Source: an uncultured Myxococcales bacterium (GTDB taxonomy: Bacteria > Myxococcota_A > UBA9042). Taken from it: 64,000 nucleotides of DNA. The notes under the pieces were generated by a model, which was not told the DNA's origin, did not search any database, and saw only the letters and a program-made list of their open reading frames with translations. Positions 41,236 to 48,396 of this stretch are shown here, one piece after another (position 1 is the stretch's first letter; each line of letters begins with the position of its first letter). A program made the position numbers and the translations under genes. Where the stretch lies: NCBI GenBank assembly GCA_903883645.1, contig CAISBR010000021.1, positions 1-64,000 of the forward strand. The letters are read 5' to 3'.

Positions 41236-42278
41236 CAAACTCGCCCTGGCTCGACCTTGAGCGCTTTGCCACGCGGCGCTTCTTGCCGGCGGCCCGACGC
41301 GACCACTCGCCGGTATCCGATCGCGAGTCGGCCGAGAGGGACTATCTAGCTGAATTGCGTGCCCTTTGGTCCCAGCTGCTGCGCCGCCACGATGGGGCTC
41401 CAGTCGCGCCGGACGACGTGCTGGTGTGCGCCAGCGACCGCGAGGCGACCGAGCTGGCCTTGGGCCGCTTGCTGCAGCCCGACGACGTGGTGCTGTGGGC
41501 TGAACCCATTGCTCCGTCTGCGGTTTTGGCCACATTGGCTGCCGGTGCGCGTTATGTGGATGTCGGTCGCGCTCGCCACGGGCAGCCCGACGCCGCGGCG
41601 CTGGCGTTGGCCCTGCAAGCCCACCCGCAGGCGGTGTTTTGGGGCGAGGCCCCCTCGCTGACCTGTGCCGACGACCTTGTGGCTCTGGGCGACCTGACTG
41701 CCCGCGCCTGCATTGCCGACTGCACCGCTGCGGCCTGGCCCCAGCAATTGCCCAATGCCGATGCGTCTATCCTGGCCCTGCGCGACCCCGATCAGCCTGC
41801 CGAGCCCGTGCTCTACGCGGTGGTAACGCGGCCCAGCTGGGGCACCGAGCTCGCGCAGCTGCATGGTCGTATCCACCTGAGCGAGCGGGCGCAGCTCCAC
41901 GCTTTGGCGGTGCTGCAGGGCCTGGTGAACCACCCCGCGTGGCCCGATGCGCGTCGGGCAGAGGCCTTGCAACTGGCTGAGCAGTTTATGAATGCGGCGC
42001 AGACGTGGCCCGGTGCGGTCGCGGTGGGGCAATTTGGCCTGCGGGCGGCGGTGCGGTGTCTGGGCGCAGACCCTCAGCCCCTTGCCGTGCGTCTCCACGA
42101 GCAGTTTCTGCAGCTGCGCGCCTTGTCGGCGCACCCTGCCGGGAGCTTGCTCTGGCTCGACTTGTGTGGCCAATTGCCGCGTGCACACTGGGACGTGCCG
42201 CGTGCACACTGGGACGTGCCGCGTGCACACTGGCACGTGCCGGTGCAAACGTTTGACCGCAGCCAGGGTGGGGGCTAA
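41232..42278 (+). CDS. lysine-free protein resembling a fold-type I PLP aminotransferase
   Basis: Starts with a GTG overlapping the TPR gene stop (GTGA). The 348-residue protein has the layout of the large domain of aminotransferases. The segments VLVCASDREATELALGRLL, PDDVVLWAEPIAPSAVLATL and HPQAVFWGEAPSLTCADDLV resemble the G-x-x-E/A-L helix, the substrate loop and the Asn/Asp strand. The place where the PLP lysine should stand (after ADASILALRDP) has none, and in fact the whole protein contains no lysine. If the similarity is real it is a non-catalytic relative. The C-terminus ends in three copies of PRAHWDV/PRAHWHV. The similarity is weak and read by eye, so the function is left open. Confidence 0.6.
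   Translation: MTNSPWLDLERFATRRFLPAARRDHSPVSDRESAERDYLAELRALWSQLLRRHDGAPVAPDDVLVCASDREATELALGRLLQPDDVVLWAEPIAPSAVLATLAAGARYVDVGRARHGQPDAAALALALQAHPQAVFWGEAPSLTCADDLVALGDLTARACIADCTAAAWPQQLPNADASILALRDPDQPAEPVLYAVVTRPSWGTELAQLHGRIHLSERAQLHALAVLQGLVNHPAWPDARRAEALQLAEQFMNAAQTWPGAVAVGQFGLRAAVRCLGADPQPLAVRLHEQFLQLRALSAHPAGSLLWLDLCGQLPRAHWDVPRAHWDVPRAHWHVPVQTFDRSQGGG
42177..42239 (+). repeat. three tandem copies of a 21-base coding repeat
   Basis: Units at 42177-42197, 42198-42218 and 42219-42239. The first two are identical and the third differs by one base. Each encodes Pro-Arg-Ala-His-Trp-Asp/His-Val near the C-terminus of the lysine-free protein. A multiple of three bases keeps the frame, so copy number could vary without breaking the gene. 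Confidence 0.92.
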
Positions 42279-42356
42279 CCTGCTGTGGCCATCGGCCTGT
42301 TTGGGCTGGGCGGCGTTTTCGGTACCAAGCCGGCCGAGATGGGATCAAGAACGCTG

Positions 42357-43280
42357 ATGAGGGCTTGCAGCTTGAAGAATTTGCCTCTGCTCTGCACCTC
42401 TACCGCGCTGCGCGGAGCCCTGTTGGGGCTGCTTGTGGCTGTGGTGGCTGCGTGCACGGCCGAGCCGGAGTCGCCGCCGCTGCGGATGGCCCGGCGCGTT
42501 GAGCAACTGCTTATCAATCCTGAGAGTTTGCCCAAGGCGCCGACGGCCAGCGACGCTGCGGCCGATGTTACGCCCGCCGCCGAAGCTACGCCTACGGCTG
42601 AGGCCGTTGCTGCCACGCCGGTGCTGGCTCAGGCGGAACCTGTGGTGGCACCGGCGAAGGCTGCCGAGCCTGTAGCGGCGAAAGCGGAGCTGCCGGTCGC
42701 CCGAGCAGTAGAAAAGCCAGCCGACAGGGTCGCTGAAAAAGCCGCTGAAAAAGCCGCTGAAAAAGCGAGCGAAAAATCCGCCGAGCGAGCCGCCGAGAAG
42801 GCCGATAAAGCTGCTGAAAAGGCCGCCGAAAAGGCCGCGGAAAAGGCTGCAGCGAAGGCTGCGAAAGCCGATGCCGCCAAGGCCGAGACGGCTAAGGTAG
42901 ACCCCCCCAAGCCAGACTCGGGGGTCGTTGTGCCCGAGGGGGCGGACGCCACGGACCTGTATTACAGCGGCAAGCGCAAGCTCGACTCGGGCGATTTGAG
43001 CGGTGCAATCAACGACTTGCGGGCCTCGAACCAGCTTCGCCACTCCGTGCGCACGCTGACGATGTTGGGTCGTGCCTATTTCGATGCGGGTCAAATGGGC
43101 CCTGCAGAGAAGGCGCTGAGGTCGGCCGGTACCTTCGACGAGGCGATGCTGCTGCTGGGGCAGCTGTACCAGTCGACAGGCAAGGCCGCGCAAGCTCGTA
43201 AAGTGTATGCACAATTCTTGACGCTGTACCCCGAGCACGCCAAGGCCGAGTGGGTCAGAAAACTTCTGCAGGCCCTGTAG
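42357..43280 (+). CDS. Ala/Lys/Glu-repeat lipoprotein with TPR-like C-terminus
   Basis: The start is uncertain (GTG 42285, ATG 42339 or ATG 42357). The last gives 307 residues with a lipoprotein signal ending AVVAAC (Cys33). A long low-complexity tether follows: Ala/Pro/Glu-rich sequence and then a run of AEKAAEKA-type units over about 70 residues, likely a long single helix. The C-terminal 110 residues are TPR-like (DLYYSGKRKLDSGDLSGAIN, LTMLGRAYFDAGQMGPAEKA, LLGQLYQSTGKAAQARKVYA). The rigid helix would hold the TPR domain away from the membrane, perhaps reaching toward peptidoglycan. Partners are unknown. Confidence 0.75.
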   Translation: MRACSLKNLPLLCTSTALRGALLGLLVAVVAACTAEPESPPLRMARRVEQLLINPESLPKAPTASDAAADVTPAAEATPTAEAVAATPVLAQAEPVVAPAKAAEPVAAKAELPVARAVEKPADRVAEKAAEKAAEKASEKSAERAAEKADKAAEKAAEKAAEKAAAKAAKADAAKAETAKVDPPKPDSGVVVPEGADATDLYYSGKRKLDSGDLSGAINDLRASNQLRHSVRTLTMLGRAYFDAGQMGPAEKALRSAGTFDEAMLLLGQLYQSTGKAAQARKVYAQFLTLYPEHAKAEWVRKLLQAL

Positions 43281-43310
43281 CGGGCCACACGCCCCCCAAA
43301 GCGAGGATCC

Positions 43311-43934
43311 ATGCGACATGCTTTCTTGGTCAGCCTGCTGGCCGCGCTGGCCGTTCTGAGCGCCTGCAACAAGCCCCAGTCTACCCCAGCCAATTCCGCA
43401 GCTGCGAGCAAAGGTGCGGTGGGTCTCGCCCAGGGCAACACGGCCACGGTGGTGGGCAATGGCGCGGAATCGAGCGGTTTCGTGGCGACCAATAAGCCCG
43501 ACCCCAACTGCGTAGGCTGCTCGGCGCCCGATGCGCAAAACGCCCCGCAGTTCTATGGCAAGCCCGACCTCAAGCTCGACGCGCAGACGCTGGCCGAGGT
43601 GCAGACTTCGATCGACACGAACAACACGCTAATCGAAGCGGGCATTGATATCCTTGAGAAAAATGCTAAAACTCCCGAGAAGGCCCTCGCCGAGCTCGAC
43701 GCGTATCTGAAGACCCAGGCCAGCGCCATCGACACGGCCCACATCAAGGCGGCCGAGATTCGTGCGCGGCTGCGCGGTGCGGGTTACGATCAAGACATTC
43801 CGGCTGAAGTTCGTCCCGGCTTTGAGCTGCGCATGGGCAAGATCGCCGAGCGGCTCGAGCGGATGCGCGAGGTCTATGCGACGCGCCGCGAAGTGCTGGT
43901 GGCGTTCGGCAAGCTGTTTCCGCGAGGCAAGTAG
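43311..43934 (+). CDS. lipoprotein of unknown function with helical C-terminus
   Basis: A 207-residue protein with lipobox VLSAC (Cys19) and a Ser/Ala/Gly-rich tether. A short cysteine motif (PDPNCVGCSAPD) and an almost wholly helical C-terminal domain follow (VQTSIDTNNTLIEAGIDILE, IAERLERMREVYATRREVLV). No family recognised. It lies 30 bases after the TPR lipoprotein and 3 bases before the rhomboid gene, so it belongs to the same operon. Confidence 0.72.
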   Translation: MRHAFLVSLLAALAVLSACNKPQSTPANSAAASKGAVGLAQGNTATVVGNGAESSGFVATNKPDPNCVGCSAPDAQNAPQFYGKPDLKLDAQTLAEVQTSIDTNNTLIEAGIDILEKNAKTPEKALAELDAYLKTQASAIDTAHIKAAEIRARLRGAGYDQDIPAEVRPGFELRMGKIAERLERMREVYATRREVLVAFGKLFPRGK

Positions 43935-43937
43935 CGC

Positions 43938-45164
43938 GTGGGCGCACCCGAGCCGCCCAAGATACCCAGTGAGCCGGCCCAGGTCGCTTGGCTGCGCTGG
44001 CTCGCGTCGGCATGGCGGCAGCGTCGGCCCGGCGTGGTGGTGCTGACGGCGACGGTGGTGGCTGCGTGGCTCCTTCAAGATGCCATGCACTTGTGGTCTA
44101 GCGACCAGGCGGCAACGCGCTGGCTGCTGGCGATGGGCCATATCCCGTACTTTGTGCTGCGCGGGCAGTGGTGGCGGCTGCTCACCTCGGCCTGGGCCCA
44201 CACCGACGTGCTGCACATGGGGGTCAACGCGCTGATGCTCTGGATCCTGGGGCGGCCGCTCGAGGCGGCGTACGGCGGCGTGCGTCTGGCGCTGATCTGG
44301 TTTGGTTCCGGGCTATTTGCGGGCATTGCTATGCTGGCCAATCCGCCGCTGCAGACCACGGTGGGCGCGTCGGGTTGTGCGATTGGCCTGCTGGGTGCAT
44401 TGCTGGCGTTGGGGGTCAAGCTCGCGCCCCAACTGGGCCCGCGGCTGCGGTGGCTCATGATCGGCGTGCCGGGGCTGTGTTTGCTGCTGCTGCTGGCGGC
44501 GGCCGGCGAGCGGACCGATCAACTGGCGCATCTGGGGGGAGCCCTGGGTGGGCTGACGCTGGGACTAGCCCTGCGGCCCCAGTACTTGCCCCTTGGCCTG
44601 CAGGCGCGACGGCGGCGCACGGCGGGCTGGCTGCGCGGCGTGGCGTGGGCCTGGGGCTGTCTACAGCTTGTGGCGATCCTGTTGGCGAATCTGCAGATGG
44701 CGCAGGGGATCGAGCTGCCCGCGGTCGCGCTGGCGCAGTTTCAGTTCGATGACCTGAGCGTGCGTTATCCGGCCGAAGCGCGCCGCGGCACGTTCCACCA
44801 AGGCACGGGTAGCTGCGACGGCGACTTGACGGACGGCGCGTGGGCGCTGCGCTCAGGCCGCATGCCGTGCTGGCCCCTGCCGCTGTCCGGCGCGCTGGTC
44901 GTGGCCAAGAGAAAACAGCTTTTTACCATGGATACCGGCGACTTAGATGCCTTTGCCAAGTCTATGCAGACCGGCCAGTGGGTCGAGCGGCAGCCGGGTG
45001 TGCTGGTGAGTGCGCTGGGCCGCGAGCACGCGGCAGTTGTGTTTGCCGACCCGGCACTGCTGGGGGCTTATCGCAGTAGTCTCAAGATCTTGGCTACCCC
45101 TGTTGGGCAGGCAGAAGCGGCGCTGCCCGGGGCCGGTACGCCGACCGCCGCGCCCAGATCGTGA
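43938..45164 (+). CDS. rhomboid family intramembrane serine protease with C-terminal extra domain
   Basis: A 408-residue protein. Residues 1-230 form a six-helix rhomboid core. Visible motifs are AHTDVLHMGVNALMLW (His88, His93, Asn97), GASG with catalytic Ser145, and LAHLGGALGGLTLG with catalytic His198. A further transmembrane helix near residue 230-245 (AWGCLQLVAILLANL) leads to a soluble C-terminal domain of about 160 residues without known motif (FDDLSVRYPAEARRG, LSGALVVAKRKQLFTMDTGD). Rhomboids cut membrane proteins within or near their helices. Two lipoproteins and two membrane-anchored proteins encoded alongside are possible partners or substrates. Starts at a GTG. Confidence 0.9.
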   Translation: MGAPEPPKIPSEPAQVAWLRWLASAWRQRRPGVVVLTATVVAAWLLQDAMHLWSSDQAATRWLLAMGHIPYFVLRGQWWRLLTSAWAHTDVLHMGVNALMLWILGRPLEAAYGGVRLALIWFGSGLFAGIAMLANPPLQTTVGASGCAIGLLGALLALGVKLAPQLGPRLRWLMIGVPGLCLLLLLAAAGERTDQLAHLGGALGGLTLGLALRPQYLPLGLQARRRRTAGWLRGVAWAWGCLQLVAILLANLQMAQGIELPAVALAQFQFDDLSVRYPAEARRGTFHQGTGSCDGDLTDGAWALRSGRMPCWPLPLSGALVVAKRKQLFTMDTGDLDAFAKSMQTGQWVERQPGVLVSALGREHAAVVFADPALLGAYRSSLKILATPVGQAEAALPGAGTPTAAPRS

Positions 45165-45222
45165 CGCGGACGCAGGGTTGTTGTAGGCTGGCCCAGCCAG
45201 AGGGGCATGGCACGGAATCGAC

Positions 45223-45912
45223 ATGGCGCAAACTGCAGCAGAACCGACCAGCACCGCGGCCCAGCCCGCCAACCGCGCCGAGTCGCGCCGTGCCCTGTGG
45301 CTCGCGATCGCGGTCCTTGCTCTGGCTGGCGCGGCGATTGCATGGCGCTTTTTGTCGCAGGCGCAGCCTACCGAGCGCGCACGGCAGCTGATGGCCGACC
45401 TGGGCGCCGAGCTCTACGACCGGCCACTCACCGCCCGCGAATTCGACATGGCGCTGCAGCCTAACCCAGAGACACCCGGTGCCCCTGGATCGCTGCGCGA
45501 TGTGGGCGCCAAGGCTGATGTGATCTTCTTGCACTTCTGGGCCAGCTGGTGCCCACCATGCCTTGAGGAACTGCCCGAAATTGCCGCACTAGCTCGCAGT
45601 TTTGACGGTACCCGCTGCACCTTGGCCGCCGTGGGCTACGACGACGACTGGCAGGCCCCCAACGCGACCCTGAAAAAGACTGTGGGCGAGCCGCGTATGC
45701 TTTCTGGCGTATGGCTGCGCGACCCAGAGGGCCAAGATGGCGACGCGAGCAAGATGCTGCGACTCGGCCTGGGCACCGAGAAGCTGCCCGAGACCTGGGT
45801 GATCATTCGCGGTCAGGTGGCGGCGCGCTTTATCGCCGGGCAGAAGTGGTCGCAAACCCGCATGCAACGGGCGATTTCGATGCTGTGCCCGCCCATCGGC
45901 AAGGCGCCATGA
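45223..45912 (+). CDS. membrane-anchored thioredoxin-like protein (TlpA/ResA type)
   Basis: A 229-residue protein with an N-terminal transmembrane anchor (about residues 24-42) and a periplasmic thioredoxin domain. The active site is WCPPC (Cys110, Cys113) and the cis-Pro loop is KLPETWVI. The domain is of the TlpA/ResA/AhpC-TSA kind, which reduces disulfides in exported proteins or in cytochrome c maturation. Neighbouring exported proteins with cysteines could be targets. It overlaps the next gene by four bases (ATGA). Confidence 0.9.
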   Translation: MAQTAAEPTSTAAQPANRAESRRALWLAIAVLALAGAAIAWRFLSQAQPTERARQLMADLGAELYDRPLTAREFDMALQPNPETPGAPGSLRDVGAKADVIFLHFWASWCPPCLEELPEIAALARSFDGTRCTLAAVGYDDDWQAPNATLKKTVGEPRMLSGVWLRDPEGQDGDASKMLRLGLGTEKLPETWVIIRGQVAARFIAGQKWSQTRMQRAISMLCPPIGKAP

Positions 45913-46907
45913 CCGACGAGCAGGCCGATGCGCTGGAGTCGCAGCCGGAGCCGAATGTGGCGGATATCGGGGAGCAAGAGCCCGAAGAGCCGGTGCTTTT
46001 GCCGCCTGCCGGCTTGGTCTGGACCACGCTGGCGCTGCTGGTGACCGTCGCGGCCGTGGCGATTCTGTGGGCGCCGCCGGTGCGCGAGGTCGTGGCGCCC
46101 TCGTTGCAACTCCGTGATTGGCTTAGTGATATCGACGGGATCGACGAGATGCAGCACCGCGACGACGCTCTGCTGGCGTCCGACGTGAAGCGCGGCGCAT
46201 CCCAGCGCGCACCCCTAGAGCAAGAAATTCGTAAAGATCTAGTTAGTTGGCTGGCCTACGAGCGCGACCTGGGGGCGCTGGATGTCGAGTCGAGCCCCGG
46301 GGCGCGGCAGCTGCTATCGGGCCTGCAAGAGCGTGTACGTACACTGGTTTTGACGGCGGGTCCCGACGCGCTGCGCGCTAATGCGGTGCGCTACGGGCGC
46401 GATGTGCGGGCTGCGGTCGAGACGGCCTTTGATCCGTTGCAGGGTGGCAAGCAAAATACTCTTCCTGATCAACTGGCACCGGGTTTACGGGCCACGCTAG
46501 AAACGGTCGGCATGGCGAGCCACGCGAGGGCGGGCAGGCTGCATCCGGCGGCGGCGCGGGTGGTCGAGGCGATGGCGGCGCAACGGATGCTCGACCTGGG
46601 TGCGCGACTGCCCGATAGAGTGCAACTCCCCTCAGATGTTCAAGATTTACTGGTGCGCTACCGTATCGAAGGCAACGACGCGCTGCCGATCGAGCGCCGC
46701 TTGCAGCTGCTAGCCAAGCTGGCCGAGCGCGATCCCACCTACCCCAGCGTGTATGTGCGCGGGGTGCTGCTGGCCCGCAATGGCGACTGCAAGCAAGCAA
46801 TTGTGATGTGGGATCAGGCTGTTCGTATGCGTCAGCAGCCAGCCCTGGCGCGCGCCAATGCCGGTTGGTGCCGCGTGCAGCTTAGTGCGGGTGCGACGCC
46901 GAAGTAG
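45909..46907 (+). CDS. membrane protein with TPR-like C-terminus, function unknown
   Basis: A 332-residue protein with an acidic cytoplasmic N-terminus, one transmembrane helix (about residues 35-55, WTTLALLVTVAAVAILWAPP), a helical middle region and a TPR-like end (LLAKLAERDPTYPSVYVRGV, LLARNGDCKQAIVMWDQAVR). It ends the plus-strand run that starts at 39,565, and its last 26 bases overlap the 3' end of the convergent murD-like gene. No specific family recognised. Confidence 0.72.
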   Translation: MTDEQADALESQPEPNVADIGEQEPEEPVLLPPAGLVWTTLALLVTVAAVAILWAPPVREVVAPSLQLRDWLSDIDGIDEMQHRDDALLASDVKRGASQRAPLEQEIRKDLVSWLAYERDLGALDVESSPGARQLLSGLQERVRTLVLTAGPDALRANAVRYGRDVRAAVETAFDPLQGGKQNTLPDQLAPGLRATLETVGMASHARAGRLHPAAARVVEAMAAQRMLDLGARLPDRVQLPSDVQDLLVRYRIEGNDALPIERRLQLLAKLAERDPTYPSVYVRGVLLARNGDCKQAIVMWDQAVRMRQQPALARANAGWCRVQLSAGATPK

Positions 46908-48396
46908 CCGCGGCAGCCGGTACGAACTGGCCCATCGCCTTGCCCAGCGCGGCCACCGAGCCGGCAAAAACATCGCCACGGTGCGAGTAACTGCGGAACA
47001 TATCATACGAAGCGCAGGCTGGACTGAGCAGCACGGCGCCCTTGTCGCCACAAAGCTGCAGCGCCGTGGCCACCGCCTCTTCCATACGAGCGGCGCGTTC
47101 AGCCTTGAAACTACTAGGCAAACACGCAGCGATGCGCTCGGCGGTCTGACCGATCAGCACGGCAGCATCGGCCAGTTCGCCCACAACCTGTCCAAGTTCA
47201 GCAAAATCGCTATCTTTTTCGGACCCACCGGCGATCCAGATCACCTTCTCGCCGTTTGCTTTTGACATGGCGCGCAGACCGGCAATGGCGGCGTGGGGGT
47301 TGGTGGCTTTGCTGTCGTCGTAGAAGCGCACATTGCCAATACTGCCAACGGGTTCAATGCGGTGCGACGGCAGGCCGAACGAGCGCAGCCCGGCGCGCAA
47401 GGTCGCCAGCGGCACGCCAAACGCCAGCGCCAGCGAGCTCGCCGCCAGCGCATTCTCTACATTGTGTAAGCCCGTGATCGGAAAGCGCCCATCGGCACCC
47501 AGTTCGCTCACATGGCACAGGGCGACGCGCTGCCCGTGGCCCAGCGACCACCACAGCTGCTCACCGTCAAAGCCCAGACCGCGGTCGGGAACCCCTTGCG
47601 TTGAGAACACTTGCCAGCCATGCGCCACGCCGTGCTGCAAGACCGCCCGCTCTTCTTCGAGCTCGGTGTCGTCGCCGTTGACCGCGTACCAGTCGCCCGG
47701 CCCCATCTGCTGGCGCACGCTGCACTTGGTGCGCACGTACCTATCTAGATCATTATGGAAATAGTCCATGTGATCCAGGGCGATGTTGGTCACCACCGCC
47801 GCTCGCGGCCGAAACTTCTGGCAGGTCCACAGCTGAAACGCGCTGACCTCGGCCACTACCACCGAACTAGGCGTAAACTGGCGCAAAAAGCCGCACATGG
47901 GGTCGCCGATGTTGCCGCCCACGGTGACGTTGTAGCCCGCCTGCTGCAGCAAGTGCCCGGCCCACAAGGTGGTTGTGGTCTTGCCGTCCGTACCCGAGAT
48001 GGCGGCGATCGGCACGCCCAGGCCCGAGTCGCCGCGATCCAAGCGATAAAAAAGCTCGAGCTCGCCCAGTACGCCGCTCGCCAAGGTCTGCACGTCGCGA
48101 AACCGCGCGGAATGCGGGCCAATTCCCGGCGACAGCACGAAAAGATCGCCGCGCCGCCCCGCCGGGCCACCGCCCACCGCTACTTCGATACCGGGCGCAA
48201 GCTGCTGCAATTGCTCGGTCAATTTGTGCTCGGGCGCATCATCGACCGCGAGGACCCGTGCCCCGCGCGCCGCCAGGGCGTTGGCCGCTGCCACCCCCGA
48301 CTTACCCAGCCCGAGCACCGAAAAGCTCGTGCCTTCCAGGTCTTGCCAGGCATCCTGCTCCCAGGTATCGGCATTGCGGGCCAGGGTCTCGCTCAT
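46882..48396 (-). CDS. murD: UDP-N-acetylmuramoylalanine--D-glutamate ligase (MurD)
   Basis: A 504-residue Mur ligase, somewhat longer than usual. The N-terminal domain has VLGLGKSGVAAANAL. The ATP-binding P-loop is SGTDGKTTTT (residues 134-143), then VVVAEVSAFQLW, NIALDHMDYFHNDLDRYVRT with the Mg-binding His-Asp region, and the C-terminal domain LPSHRIEPVG with DDSKATNPHAAIAGL. MurD adds D-Glu to UDP-MurNAc-L-Ala in peptidoglycan synthesis. It overlaps the upstream MurC-like gene by four bases. There are no other division or cell-wall cluster genes nearby, so this pair lies outside a typical dcw cluster. Confidence 0.9.
   Translation of the reverse strand: MSETLARNADTWEQDAWQDLEGTSFSVLGLGKSGVAAANALAARGARVLAVDDAPEHKLTEQLQQLAPGIEVAVGGGPAGRRGDLFVLSPGIGPHSARFRDVQTLASGVLGELELFYRLDRGDSGLGVPIAAISGTDGKTTTTLWAGHLLQQAGYNVTVGGNIGDPMCGFLRQFTPSSVVVAEVSAFQLWTCQKFRPRAAVVTNIALDHMDYFHNDLDRYVRTKCSVRQQMGPGDWYAVNGDDTELEEERAVLQHGVAHGWQVFSTQGVPDRGLGFDGEQLWWSLGHGQRVALCHVSELGADGRFPITGLHNVENALAASSLALAFGVPLATLRAGLRSFGLPSHRIEPVGSIGNVRFYDDSKATNPHAAIAGLRAMSKANGEKVIWIAGGSEKDSDFAELGQVVGELADAAVLIGQTAERIAACLPSSFKAERAARMEEAVATALQLCGDKGAVLLSPACASYDMFRSYSHRGDVFAGSVAALGKAMGQFVPAAAATSASHPH

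Noticed and set aside
42177-42239. 21-base repeats as an attachment or recombination site
   Set aside because: They are direct, in-frame, inside a coding region, with no integrase or tRNA gene nearby.
45165-45222. TGGCACGGAATCGAC before the thioredoxin-like gene as a sigma-54 promoter
   Set aside because: The -24 half fits but the -12 half lacks the required TTGC/GC at ten-base spacing.
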